Source: Candidatus Amesbacteria bacterium RIFCSPLOWO2_01_FULL_49_25 (GTDB lineage Bacteria > Patescibacteriota > Microgenomatia > CAZETR01 > Amesbacteraceae). From it: a stretch of 38,555 bases of DNA. Below the pieces are notes generated by a model that was given only the letters and a program-made list of their open reading frames with translations, searched no databases and was not told the origin of the DNA. This document shows, piece after piece, positions 1 through 8,450 of this stretch (position 1 is the first letter of the stretch; every line of letters begins with the position of its first letter). Location: assembly GCA_001773725.1 (NCBI GenBank), contig MEXP01000018.1, forward strand, positions 1 to 38,555, written 5' to 3'. Position numbers and translations under genes: made by a program.

Positions 1-94
1 CTGTACTGAAGAAATACTCTGATGTAAACTAATTCGCTGATACTTTAAGACTAACAAGTACATTCTCAAACTACCCAAAACCAAAAAAGTAAAT

Positions 95-454
95 TTGTCC
101 AATGGTCAAGTCAGATGGGAGAAAACCGAAACCGATTATTTGCCCGTTGCCGCCAGGATCGCCTGGTTCAGGAAGGATCATCCGGACTGGAGCATCATCA
201 CAAAATGTGCCCAGTTGGCGAATAAAACGGTGGTTATGAAAGCGATCATCAAGGATAAAGACGGAAGGATAATCGCAACCGCTCGAAAGCGCGAGACCGA
301 AATTGGTTTTCCCGACTACATAGAAAAGGCCGAGACGGGAGCAGTCGGTAGGGCATTAGCCATGTGCGGCTATGGAACTTTGCAAGCGCCAGAGTTTGAC
401 GAGTGTGAACGGCTGGCCGACGCGCCGGTTGAAAAAGCGAAAAGCAAGAACTGA
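95..454 (+). CDS. Rad52/single-strand-annealing-like small protein, possibly N-terminally damaged
   Basis: The 119-residue product has the pattern 'AWFRKDHPDW', a beta-rich middle, then 'EKAETGAVGRALAMCGYG' near residues 77-94. That last motif is shared by many phage and plasmid single-strand-annealing or Rad52-like proteins, so a role in recombination on single-stranded DNA is a family-level inference. The start is TTG with no clear Shine-Dalgarno, and the frame stays open upstream to a stop near position 22. The true N-terminus may therefore be lost or use a rare start. It heads a short collinear series of small genes on the same strand. It could instead be an uncharacterised protein with only local similarity. 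Confidence 0.6.
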   Translation: MSNGQVRWEKTETDYLPVAARIAWFRKDHPDWSIITKCAQLANKTVVMKAIIKDKDGRIIATARKRETEIGFPDYIEKAETGAVGRALAMCGYGTLQAPEFDECERLADAPVEKAKSKN

Positions 455-521
455 GTCTTGCAAGTGGCCTTGTGGCTGAAAGACTACAAGGCCACAAAGG
501 AGGACTTGGAAAAGCTACATT

Positions 522-746
522 ATGGGAGACAAAACGAGATTCTCGACGCCGATAGATAGGATTCTGGCTAATCACTCAGGCTGGTCGGGGGTTGATTGTA
601 AGACCTGCGGCAGAGTAACAACTAAAGCGCAGCTTGCTTACAGCATACGGTTTTTTAGAAAGCCTCTGTGCAGAAGTTGTCAGAGTCTAGAGTATTACCG
701 AGCAAGCACAACTCAACAAGAAGCACAAAAGTGGGAGAGGGGGTGA
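522..746 (+). CDS. Small Cys-rich (zinc-ribbon-like) protein
   Basis: This 74-residue protein has two CxxC pairs: 'CKTCG' near residues 26-30 and 'CRSC' near 50-53. That is the layout of a small zinc ribbon, which would make it a nucleic-acid or protein-binding accessory factor. An AAGGAGG sequence lies about 19 nt upstream of the ATG, farther than ideal. It follows the Rad52-like gene by 67 nt on the same strand and may be co-transcribed. I do not recognise the family; only metal binding is supported by sequence. Confidence 0.5.
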   Translation: MGDKTRFSTPIDRILANHSGWSGVDCKTCGRVTTKAQLAYSIRFFRKPLCRSCQSLEYYRASTTQQEAQKWERG

Positions 747-782
747 TATTTCTTGAGTAATGATTACCATCAATTGACCGTA

Positions 783-811
783 TTGAAGAAAGTCGCGTTG
801 GTGTGTTATTC
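783..811 (+). promoter_or_regulatory. Candidate promoter giving a nearly leaderless transcript
   Basis: A TTGAAG box (783-788) and a TTATTC box (806-811) are separated by 17 nt. The ATG of the next gene is at 821 and has no Shine-Dalgarno, so transcription would begin almost at the start codon. This is a pattern match only. Confidence 0.35.
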
Positions 812-820
812 TAATTCACT

Positions 821-1120
821 ATGGCAAAGGCAGACCCGAATGATCCAGTAAATAGGGGAATGTTGGACGAAGCGGTAGATACCCTCTTGGAAGGTATGGA
901 TAATTTGTATGAAAGGTTTAAGGGTGAGATGAATAGTTTGAGAAGCGAGATGAATACACGTTTTGACAATGTAGAATATCGATTAAGTAATGTAGAAGTC
1001 GAACTCTCTCATGTCAAAGACGAAGTAAACGGCTTGAAGGCCGACCTCTCAACTACCCCTTCACGCAAGGATTTTGAGGAATTGAAGGCCAGAGTTGATA
1101 AGCACCACCCGCTATCATAA
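821..1120 (+). CDS. Small coiled-coil protein
   Basis: This 99-residue protein is dominated by heptad-like helix from about residue 18 to 75, with repeats such as 'RFDNVEYRLSNVEVELSHVKDEVNGL'-type spacing of hydrophobic residues. The tail is 'ELKARVDKHHPLS'. Proteins of this build are common in phages and mobile elements as hypothetical coiled-coil oligomers. No catalytic or metal-binding motif is visible. There is no ribosome binding site before the ATG, but a candidate promoter sits just upstream. Function unknown. Confidence 0.55.
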   Translation: MAKADPNDPVNRGMLDEAVDTLLEGMDNLYERFKGEMNSLRSEMNTRFDNVEYRLSNVEVELSHVKDEVNGLKADLSTTPSRKDFEELKARVDKHHPLS

Positions 1121-1193
1121 AGGCTTCTGTTCTTCTTAATTTCTCGTTTGCCTATACTTTTTGCCGCTACCCCCGGGATTTTCTGACTGGCCT

Positions 1194-1847
1194 CTATCTG
1201 AAAGATGCAACTTTCCGGGTTACAAGTTGATGGTGTTTTTCTTCAAGCAATTGATCGAATGACATATCGCCTTTGAGCATGGTGCTAAAGTTACCTGGAC
1301 CGAACAGATAAATTAAACGGGCGTTAGTATAGTCTTGTACTTGCTTAATTGCGCCTGACGTAAACCCTGACATGGAAACCAGGATTCCTCGGACACTTAA
1401 GCGGTTCTCTATCTTACCGTAAAGCTCTCGGACTACTGCGCTCTCTATGTGCTTTTTCACCCATTTACACTCAACGAGGTAGTACTCCCGATTCTTGTGA
1501 ACAATCACGTCTATTTCTTCATGTGGAGTCCGTAAACTTTCTTCGCAAGACCAACCGTATAGTCCAACTACTTTCGCAAAGAGTTTTTGAAACTCCCGAC
1601 CCCGTGATTGCGGATTCAAGCTCCCTATTAAATCTAGCTCGTTTACCAGTTTTGTACGCATTCTATAATCTTGAACGGCCTCCGTGCCAAATTCAGTGGG
1701 CATGTAGGAGCCAGAACCAGCCAATCGCACATACCCCAAATTATCGAGGACTTTTAGATTTCGAACGATCATAGTAAGACTTAGATTGAGACTTTGGGCG
1801 AGTGGATAAACATTCGAGTCCGAAGACCATCGATTTTCGTCATACAC
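1194..1847 (-). CDS. Mrr-like PD-(D/E)XK nuclease, C-terminal part of a split gene
   Basis: Residues 1-60 form a winged-helix segment ('LAQSLNLSLTMIVRNLKVLDNLGYV'-type recognition helix). Residues 80-200 are a Mrr-cat/PD-(D/E)XK domain: 'GREFQKLF' at 83-90, E111/D113, then the E126-C-K128 signature followed by a conserved Trp. Mrr-family proteins are DNA-binding nucleases that often restrict modified DNA. The GTG start at 1847 has no Shine-Dalgarno. The same frame stays open upstream for about 17 further codons, reading 'HARTVLLNELVKVYDEN', a natural helix leading into the winged helix. That overlaps the previous gene and indicates that the two are halves of one protein separated by a -1 frameshift. 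Confidence 0.65.
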   Translation of the reverse strand: MYDENRWSSDSNVYPLAQSLNLSLTMIVRNLKVLDNLGYVRLAGSGSYMPTEFGTEAVQDYRMRTKLVNELDLIGSLNPQSRGREFQKLFAKVVGLYGWSCEESLRTPHEEIDVIVHKNREYYLVECKWVKKHIESAVVRELYGKIENRLSVRGILVSMSGFTSGAIKQVQDYTNARLIYLFGPGNFSTMLKGDMSFDQLLEEKHHQLVTRKVASFR

Positions 1848-1861
1848 CTTGACTAACTCAT

Positions 1862-2146
1862 TCAGGAGTACTGTCCTGGCGTGAATGTTTGTTGTTTTAA
1901 CTCTTCATCAACCAAACCCTTGTCTTCTGCATGAAGAACGCCTTGCGCTGTGATACTGTGTGTTGGTCCCGTTGTACGTATCCTGATGAATTCCTGTGCT
2001 TCCAGGTTGTCGATTATTTGCTGAAAAACAGGTTCGTTTATATTCAAGCGTTTGCGAATTTCAGTCAAATCTACCGGTTGATCATCTCCAAAAAAGGCCA
2101 AATACAGCTCTTGAAGGATAATCGATCCGATGTCAGTCTGGTTCAT
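1862..2146 (-). CDS. Winged-helix domain, N-terminal part of the split Mrr-like gene
   Basis: The 94-residue product is a winged-helix DNA-binding domain: 'LTEIRKRLNINEPVFQQIID' is the recognition helix and 'EFIRIRTTG..HSITAQGV' the wing. It stops at 1862. The downstream Mrr-type frame, one base back, continues naturally from the same place ('EELKQQ' here to 'ARTVLLNELV' there). The most economical reading is a single protein of roughly 300 residues, with tandem winged helices and a Mrr catalytic domain, now interrupted. If translated as is, it would be a small DNA-binding protein in an operon with the nuclease part. Confidence 0.55.
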   Translation of the reverse strand: MNQTDIGSIILQELYLAFFGDDQPVDLTEIRKRLNINEPVFQQIIDNLEAQEFIRIRTTGPTHSITAQGVLHAEDKGLVDEELKQQTFTPGQYS

Positions 2147-2167
2147 CTTTGCTCATTATTGGGTTAG

Positions 2168-2549
2168 ATGGCTAGCAGAAAGCAAGTCATAGTTTCAGTC
2201 TTGCCGCAATAGGACGGGCTTGACCGGCTGGAGATTCTGAATGATTACCAAATTCAAGTATAACAGCTCACAAGTTCGTCAAACCACCAAAACTGCGACC
2301 ATACTTAAAAGTGCGCGCGCAAAAAAGAAAGGGAATGGGCGGAAAATCTGTAGTTTGACGAACCTATATTTGTGGGAAATGCCGGATTTATGAATATGAG
2401 GGTGACTACAGAAGTAGGAAATAGAGGAAAAATATCGGTGAGAATCTGGTTATAGTAAAGCTATAATGTTGAAGGTATCATTACTTTTTTGGAATTATCC
2501 GGCCACACCAAGTAAATAAAACCGGAATCGATAAAGTAGGAGAAGGAAA
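2168..2549. other. Gene-free gap with an 11-bp inverted repeat
   Basis: No convincing gene is visible on either strand. The notable content is a perfect inverted pair, GTTCGTCAAAC at 2274-2284 and GTTTGACGAAC at 2353-2363, separated by 68 nt. The second arm recurs in front of the recombinase gene at 8414-8424. A regulator-binding or recombinase-binding role is inference. Confidence 0.4.
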
Positions 2550-2819
2550 ATGGACCCGGACATCGAATTTAAGTTTCAAGGCATTGGTTACACTGTTTCT
2601 TCGGAGGCTCTTGAACTCAAAAGGATTGTGCTACCTGATAGGCGAATTCTGAAGTTCCAATACTGGTTTGAATTTGATGATAGACCTCCTCAAATATTTG
2701 GTTTGCACGAGGTTCCCTTCTTAAACACAGTTGATTTGTCGTCCGAGCAAATTGCTCAACAGGTAAACGGTGCCCTCGCCAGTCAGATCCCAACCAAAGA
2801 AGGTGAAGAGAATTTCTAG
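2550..2819 (+). CDS. Hypothetical protein, 89 aa
   Basis: An excellent purine-rich ribosome binding site (AGGAGAAGG) lies a few bases before the ATG, so this is probably a real gene. The protein is acidic and probably beta-rich in its first half ('FKFQGIGYTVSSEALELKRIVL'-type alternation), with an acidic C-terminus 'KEGEENF'. No signal peptide, membrane segment, Cys cluster or catalytic motif is visible. It is not obviously in an operon with its neighbours. Function unknown. Confidence 0.5.
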   Translation: MDPDIEFKFQGIGYTVSSEALELKRIVLPDRRILKFQYWFEFDDRPPQIFGLHEVPFLNTVDLSSEQIAQQVNGALASQIPTKEGEENF

Positions 2820-3114
2820 TTACTTCATTTTTATAGTGATTTGGAGAGGTGGGCCTTTCACAAGATCCCATAGTTGATTTTTGCTTTCTGTTGTGCTAGT
2901 ATCCACAAATAATTGGACAAAGTCAGGCGAAAATGCAAGCCTGATTTTTGTTTAACTATCTGCACTTTAATATTTTGCGGAAAGTTTGCCTCCTTACACC
3001 TGAGTGGGCAGTACCTTGGGTACTTGGTCATCCTTAAGTATCCAAAGTGCTGTCCATTCAGCAAAAAGAATAAACAGTCAAGTTAGATGAAAGGATTTGG
3101 TTAAGGAGGCCAAT

Positions 3115-3858
3115 ATGTCCCATAACTCAGATGATAAAGTTACAACACTTCCGGATGGAAACGAGATTTTGATACGTCTTCGTGAAGTGGACGACGATCC
3201 AAATCTCGTCCACGACTTCTATCCGCGAATCGCCAAAAATGGCGGAATGAGAAAATCTGCTGCTGGCGTAGCATTAATGTTCATAACTACCATTCAGGAT
3301 TTGGTAAATGAAGGATACCCTCCTTCGCAAGGTAATAGCCTGCACGAACTGGTTCCACGATGGTTATATCGGTTGATAGACGACTCCAAGGTCTTGGAGG
3401 AAGCCAAAGAGTTCCATCGAATATCGTTGTATTGGCTTAAGACCATAGCCTCGCAAGAGAGGCAGGGTAACTGGATAACAAGGTTTATTAACAGGTTTTT
3501 CTGTAGAAGGATGGGATTAACCCCGGAGACTCTACCCGCCATTATGGCGGCAGCAGAGCAACCTTATATTTCCAATACTTCTGAATGGCATCTGGCGCGA
3601 AGAGTGGACCGTGGGATTCCGTTTCTTAACAGCTCTCGTTTAGCACTAGAAAACCTTGGTTTTAAAATTCTACGAAAAGCTGATAACCTTTTTTACGCTG
3701 TTCAACCTCCCAAGGGGTGGCAAAAGCAGACTGAGGGCAATCGGACAGTCATTGTAGACGAAAAAGGTTTGCAACGCATTGTGCAATATCACAAAGATAC
3801 GCTCTTTGACCCTGATGCTTATCTTTATATTTTCGACTACAACACCGGAATTCGTTGA
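3115..3858 (+). CDS. Hypothetical protein, 247 aa
   Basis: AAGGAGG lies directly before the ATG at 3115, which fixes the start; the frame extends 18 nt upstream to a TTG but lacks a site there. The N-terminal half is helical ('DDDPNLVHDFYPRIAKNGG', 'LHELVPRWLYRLIDD'). The C-terminal half has 'LALENLGFKI' and then a beta-hairpin-rich segment with 'PPKGWQKQTEGNRTVIVDEKG', a small domain style seen in many plasmid hypothetical proteins. No catalytic motif or membrane segment is seen. It is followed by a strong stem-loop/T-run element. I do not recognise the family. Confidence 0.6.
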   Translation: MSHNSDDKVTTLPDGNEILIRLREVDDDPNLVHDFYPRIAKNGGMRKSAAGVALMFITTIQDLVNEGYPPSQGNSLHELVPRWLYRLIDDSKVLEEAKEFHRISLYWLKTIASQERQGNWITRFINRFFCRRMGLTPETLPAIMAAAEQPYISNTSEWHLARRVDRGIPFLNSSRLALENLGFKILRKADNLFYAVQPPKGWQKQTEGNRTVIVDEKGLQRIVQYHKDTLFDPDAYLYIFDYNTGIR

Positions 3859-3878
3859 AATTTCCGCAAGTAAGTAAC

Positions 3879-3997
3879 AAAGCGCTGGAGCACAAAAGTG
3901 AAACAGGTTGGGGCGATTTGCGATAAGCGAATCGCTTTGTGTATTAAGCACACAAACCGCCCCAACATATTCTTCTATCCCAGCGCTTTTTTTTAAT
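3879..3997 (+). ncRNA. Nested multi-stem element with terminal T-run (terminator or structured RNA)
   Basis: Four perfect stems nest in 111 nt. The outer stem is AAAGCGCTGG (3879-3888) with CCAGCGCTTT (3980-3989). The second is GTTGGGGCG (3907-3915) with CGCCCCAAC (3958-3966). Two side-by-side hairpins lie inside: GCGAT/ATCGC (3920-3924/3931-3935) and TTTGTGT/ACACAAA (3936-3942/3950-3956). Eight T residues close the outer stem. It will act as a terminator for the preceding gene, but the internal three-way architecture is more than a terminator needs, so an independent structured RNA or a MITE-like repeat is possible. Confidence 0.6.
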
Positions 3998-4387
3998 CTA
4001 GAATATTCGTTCCCAATTTTATATTAAATTCTGCATGGAGTATTCTCTTGAGCATTTACCGATGACGCTGATCCTATACACACAATTTGAATACTATCGT
4101 CTTCCTGACCACCACCATGGCAAACGGCTTCATAGTAGCAGAACAGATTTATCAGATCCAGAAAAAACCATACTATAATATTGGTATCACGATCTTAGAA
4201 AATTATCAGTATAAAAAGTTGAATTTTCTTTCTTAAAGTTCGCATCTCCTCTTTACCATTTCAATCATCGATCTTAACAGAACTTGGTTTGGCGTTGATC
4301 CCACCACCAATGAAACATTGAAAATAGCTCCAAAACTTCTATTCTATTAGATCTCAGCGAATAAAGGGTTTACGGAGAAGTGCTGAA
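3998..4387. other. AT-rich gap before the NACHT-HEAT gene
   Basis: No coding frame with credible composition is visible. A TATAAT sequence near 4173 is the only promoter-like box I see, without a convincing -35 partner. The next gene has a good ribosome binding site (GGAGAAG near 4374). Confidence 0.4.
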
Positions 4388-7300
4388 ATGAGATTTTTAT
4401 GGAGAATTGTTACAAGCATTTATTTTTGGAGACTTGTAACAAGTGTTATCACTGCTGTCATATCTGGAATTCTAGGAAATTTCATATTTTCCTCAATATT
4501 TGAACCGACATCTTTTAGTTTACAAACACGTGCTATTATTATCATCTCCCTCTCATTAATCATAGCTTTTGTATTTTTCCAGTATATCTCGGAAAGGGGG
4601 ATTATTGCTATTGCTCTTCTGTGGTATCGCCGTTGCTATCTTTGGGAATTGGGTGGTAGAGAACAGACAAAGAGTTTTATTAAAGGCACCGTTTACGAAT
4701 TTATTAATCGTCCCCCTGCTAGGCAACTTATTAGCAGAAGGGCCTTAGACAAAGTTCGCAGTTTACTCGACTCTAAATGGCGCAATAATCAGTATGTTCA
4801 GGAACTTATTCAATTGAAAATTAAGGGGAGGGTGGTTTGGGCATTTGGCGAGCTGAGAGAAAAACTGCAAAACAACCAGGCGGGAAGCAGAGTTCTTATT
4901 TTAGGAGAATCGGGTTCAGGCAAAAGCACATTGCTCGAACAATTATCGCAAATTGCTGCATCGAATGCCTATTGGTTTTTCTGGAATAAAGATTGGAATG
5001 TATTTCCCATACTGGCCCGTTGCGAGATGTACCCCGGCGGTGATATACCCTCTTTCCTGCAGGAATCGCTTATTATTTCATCTCCAAAGCATAGTCAATT
5101 ACTTAGCGAAACAATTAACGACCTTCTATCAAATGGGACAGTCGTATTATTTGATGGAATAGACGATGCTCCTACAAGCAACTACGAGAGTCTGATTCAA
5201 AATCTTCAGATATTTATACAGAGCCATCCTAAAATCAATATCATAGTGACTAGCAAACCAGGTGGAAACTTCGCTGCTAAACTCGACCTTCCAATATACA
5301 TGATTCAACCATTACCTGATAGCAGTATCTGCACCCTTATTAGACAACTAAAGCCAGAAGCGCAAGCAGAAAGTGTTCTCGAAAAACTCGAGAGAACCGG
5401 CATGCTTGGACCTGATGGAATTGGCAGGAACCCCTTCTGGCTTAAAAACTTTCTCACATGCGGATTTACTCGCTATAAATGGTTCTCTATCCTGAGTTGC
5501 GCTGTTAAAAACCAGATAAACCGAGCGCTTTCAGAAAAAGCAAGAAAAATTAGTAGAGATTCATTAAGTTATGAAGCAGTAGCCGAATTGTTAGGATGGT
5601 TGGCGTTCACCATGATGGAGAGGCAAGTATCAACTATTCCAACGAGTGAGGTAAGAAAGCTCCTTATTCAAGAGAATCCAAACTTCAGGTACACATTGCT
5701 TTCGGATTACAACTTCGTACTTAAAAAAATCATAAATGAAGTTGCAGTTGATGCGTCCATTCTGATTAACGAGAATGAACTGGTATCGTTTCGGCATCGA
5801 CTAATAAGGGCATTCTTTGCTGCAGTGTATTTGAATAGCGGACAAGTAAATAATAGACTTTTAGAGTTCATAGAACTATACCATTGGTGGGAACCATTAA
5901 CACTCATGACCGGGCTACTGAGCCCCACAAAACTCATATCCTGGATTAGCCACCTTGAAGATTACGGAAAATCAGACACCAGGATCAGATATTTGGCTAT
6001 ATGCTGCTTGTCAGCTTGGAAAACCGGACACAAGGATTTAGAAAAAAATCTGTTGTTTTCTCTTTCAGAGATCATCGAAAGTCGCGAGAACGAGGAAATC
6101 CAACGGTCTGCAATAGCACATATTGCTCGTATTGGTGGTAGATATGTCATTGAATTATTGGCACGTGTCTTTGATCACCTTACTCTTACTGGCCGTATTT
6201 GGTTATATGAATTGATGGCTGAAATCCAGAATCCAGAAAGCATAAAACAATTCGTCAGAAGAGGTTTTGGGGACAGAGAGGCACTCGATGATGTAATGAG
6301 GATATTAATCAGAATATCGAATGATATTGTAGTTGATCAACTAATCGATGCTCTAAGAGATAATGATTGGCTTGTCAAAATGAATTCTGCCTACGCGCTT
6401 GGTGATATTAGAGAGAAGCGATCTGTCAAACCTCTTGTGGAAGTACTGGGTGATGATGAACCTAAGGTACGAGCCAGTGCGAGTGAAGCTCTTGGTCAAG
6501 TTGGAGATGAATCGGCAATACCATTTCTCATTAAGAGACTAAACGAAAGTGAACAAGAAGTGAGAGCCGCAGTAATTCATGCTCTGATTAGATTTGGTGA
6601 TAGATCGATTGAGCCACTCATCGAAGCCTTAAACGACAGACGGTCTATGGTTCGCATAAATGCTGCGAAAGCGCTGGAAGGAATTGGGGGAACAAGCATT
6701 ATTCAACCGCTCATTCAACTCCTAAAGGAAGACGAACATATTGATGTTCGAAGTGAAATAGCAATTATATTGGGAACTATTGGCGACACAATTGTTATTC
6801 AACCGCTTATCGACGCTCTACAAGATTCAGAAACAAATGTACAAAATTCTGCTGTCATGGCGTTAACCAACATTGGTGCGCCAACTGTACAGCCATTGAT
6901 TGCAGAGCTAAATAGCAATAATACCTCCGTTCGGATTGGTGCCATTAGGGTACTTGGTAACCTTAAACATCAGGATGCCATTGATCCGCTCACTCAATTG
7001 CTTGAACGGGAGGAGGAACAATATGAAACCCGATGCTTAGCCGCCACTAGTTTAGGCACGATCGGAGATAGCAAAGCGATTGGCGCTCTCCTCAATGCTC
7101 TTAAAAGTGAAATTCCTCCACTTAGGAGGAAAGCTGTCGAGGCATTGGTTATGATTGGTGAACCGAGTGTCGCTGCTTTATATGAATTGGCAGATAGAGA
7201 CCGGGACTGGAGGGTTCGATGGAGAGCAATAGAATCCCTCGGAAGAATCGGAGGCAAGGATCATCAGGAGATCCTAATTAAGTCACTTGGGGATCAAGAT

Positions 7301-8329
7301 GAAGAGGTTCGGCGCCATTCTGTCCAGTTACTTTCATCTATTGGAAACTCAAATACATCCGAGAGAATTATCAAGGCTTTAGAAGAAAAAAAACCTATCG
7401 ACTACAGGTATGCAATCGAAGCTCTGGGAAGGATAGGGGATGAAAAGGCCGTCAGGTTTCTACTTATAGTCTTTGAAGACGAACAAATGCGGGATTACTG
7501 GCCCAACATTGCTGTGGCTATGAGCCATTCCAGTCCTTATGTTACTGCTAGTCTACTAAAGAAGCTCACTGATCCAGACTTGGATGTATCCGTGAATGCA
7601 CTAGAAGCTTTGGGAAGATCTGGACAGAAAGAGGTGGTTTCACCGATTGTCAGATTTCTGGTAAAAGAAACACATTCATCAGCAAAGAGTGCTGCAATCG
7701 TTTCCCTTGGTCGTTTACGTGCAAGAGAAGCTGTACCCCATCTTATTGATGCCTTGAAAGGCAATGATACAAAGCTTCAGAAAGAAGCAGCAATAGCTTT
7801 AGGGGAAATCCAAGATGAACAAGCAATAAAGCCTCTGTTTGATATTTTGAAAGAAGATTTAAATCCTGGTGACAGGCCATTGCGCAAGGAAGTAGTTGAA
7901 GCTCTAGGTCGATTCAAAAAAGCACCGAGTAAGGCAATTATCGCACTAGCTGTACCTATCTTAAAAAATAGAGAGAATGAAGACCCAAAAGTTCGCCTAA
8001 GAGCTGCCCAGGTTCTTGGTTACTATCCTCAAGATGAAGCCATTCAAACGCTTATTTTTGCTTTAACTGACGATGGAATCGTACGCAAAGAGGCTCTTGA
8101 TGCTCTCGTTCGGATCGGTAAACCAGCAGTCCCTTTCTTAGTCATGTCTTTAGAAGATGAACGGCCAATCGTACGAGCCGAAGCCGCTAATGCTCTTGGC
8201 CGTATCCGTGATCCGTCGGCAGTTACACCACTTCAAGCCCTTCTTCAAGACAGCTATTTTGATGAATTAACCATAGAATTTCCAGTAAGAGAAGCAGCTA
8301 AAAGAGCTCTGGAAGGGTTTCCAATTTAA
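4388..8329 (+). CDS. Membrane-anchored STAND/NACHT-like NTPase with HEAT-repeat array
   Basis: This is a 1313-residue protein. Two hydrophobic segments (about residues 16-38 and 48-65) anchor the N-terminus. A STAND-type NTPase follows: Walker A GESGSGKST at 173-181, Walker B 'VVLFDGIDD' at 252-260 and sensor-like 'NIIVTSK' at 284-290. After a helical middle, residues about 650-1310 are some twenty HEAT/PBS-lyase-type repeats ('ALGDI..KRSVKPLVEVL', 'VRASASEALGQVGD'). Known bacterial NACHT/STAND proteins with repeat arrays act as phage sensors, with repeats for recognition, the NTPase as oligomerising switch and the N-terminus as effector. Here the N-terminal effector would be a membrane segment. 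The neighbouring restriction-modification and toxin genes support a defence role, which is inference. A scaffolding or signalling role is the alternative. The ribosome binding site is GGAGAAG before the ATG. Confidence 0.85.
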   Translation: MRFLWRIVTSIYFWRLVTSVITAVISGILGNFIFSSIFEPTSFSLQTRAIIIISLSLIIAFVFFQYISERGIIAIALLWYRRCYLWELGGREQTKSFIKGTVYEFINRPPARQLISRRALDKVRSLLDSKWRNNQYVQELIQLKIKGRVVWAFGELREKLQNNQAGSRVLILGESGSGKSTLLEQLSQIAASNAYWFFWNKDWNVFPILARCEMYPGGDIPSFLQESLIISSPKHSQLLSETINDLLSNGTVVLFDGIDDAPTSNYESLIQNLQIFIQSHPKINIIVTSKPGGNFAAKLDLPIYMIQPLPDSSICTLIRQLKPEAQAESVLEKLERTGMLGPDGIGRNPFWLKNFLTCGFTRYKWFSILSCAVKNQINRALSEKARKISRDSLSYEAVAELLGWLAFTMMERQVSTIPTSEVRKLLIQENPNFRYTLLSDYNFVLKKIINEVAVDASILINENELVSFRHRLIRAFFAAVYLNSGQVNNRLLEFIELYHWWEPLTLMTGLLSPTKLISWISHLEDYGKSDTRIRYLAICCLSAWKTGHKDLEKNLLFSLSEIIESRENEEIQRSAIAHIARIGGRYVIELLARVFDHLTLTGRIWLYELMAEIQNPESIKQFVRRGFGDREALDDVMRILIRISNDIVVDQLIDALRDNDWLVKMNSAYALGDIREKRSVKPLVEVLGDDEPKVRASASEALGQVGDESAIPFLIKRLNESEQEVRAAVIHALIRFGDRSIEPLIEALNDRRSMVRINAAKALEGIGGTSIIQPLIQLLKEDEHIDVRSEIAIILGTIGDTIVIQPLIDALQDSETNVQNSAVMALTNIGAPTVQPLIAELNSNNTSVRIGAIRVLGNLKHQDAIDPLTQLLEREEEQYETRCLAATSLGTIGDSKAIGALLNALKSEIPPLRRKAVEALVMIGEPSVAALYELADRDRDWRVRWRAIESLGRIGGKDHQEILIKSLGDQDEEVRRHSVQLLSSIGNSNTSERIIKALEEKKPIDYRYAIEALGRIGDEKAVRFLLIVFEDEQMRDYWPNIAVAMSHSSPYVTASLLKKLTDPDLDVSVNALEALGRSGQKEVVSPIVRFLVKETHSSAKSAAIVSLGRLRAREAVPHLIDALKGNDTKLQKEAAIALGEIQDEQAIKPLFDILKEDLNPGDRPLRKEVVEALGRFKKAPSKAIIALAVPILKNRENEDPKVRLRAAQVLGYYPQDEAIQTLIFALTDDGIVRKEALDALVRIGKPAVPFLVMSLEDERPIVRAEAANALGRIRDPSAVTPLQALLQDSYFDELTIEFPVREAAKRALEGFPI

Positions 8330-8413
8330 TAAATTTAGTTGTTGTGAGATTATCAACCAATGGAGGTCTAACTTTCCTTCCTTCAAGGCTTGACATTTGT
8401 ATTATAAAATGGA

Positions 8414-8431
8414 GTTTGACGAACAAAACCC
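8414..8431 (+). promoter_or_regulatory. GTTTGACGAAC-type element ahead of the recombinase gene
   Basis: GTTTGACGAACAAAACCC starts here. It shares GTTTGACGAAC with 2353-2363 (and inverted at 2274-2284), and GT.TGACG.A..AACCC with sites before parA (26169) and at 19341. Its place just upstream of the start suggests an operator or 5'-UTR site. No protein can be assigned to it from sequence. Confidence 0.4.
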
Positions 8432-8450
8432 GAAATGCTAGGATGGAAGT

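Noticed and set aside
1862-1910. Programmed -1 ribosomal frameshift
   Set aside because: No X-XXY-YYZ heptamer in the correct register and no clear downstream stimulator; mutation or sequencing error is simpler.
3907-3966. attC-like integron recombination site (GTTGGGG...CCCCAAC)
   Set aside because: In attC the AAC core comes first and GTT last; here the order is reversed on both strands, the purine/pyrimidine positions do not fit, and no cassette array is present.
3879-3997. Retron msr-msd RNA
   Set aside because: The nested stems recall one, but there is no reverse transcriptase gene in the neighbourhood and no visible branching-G context.
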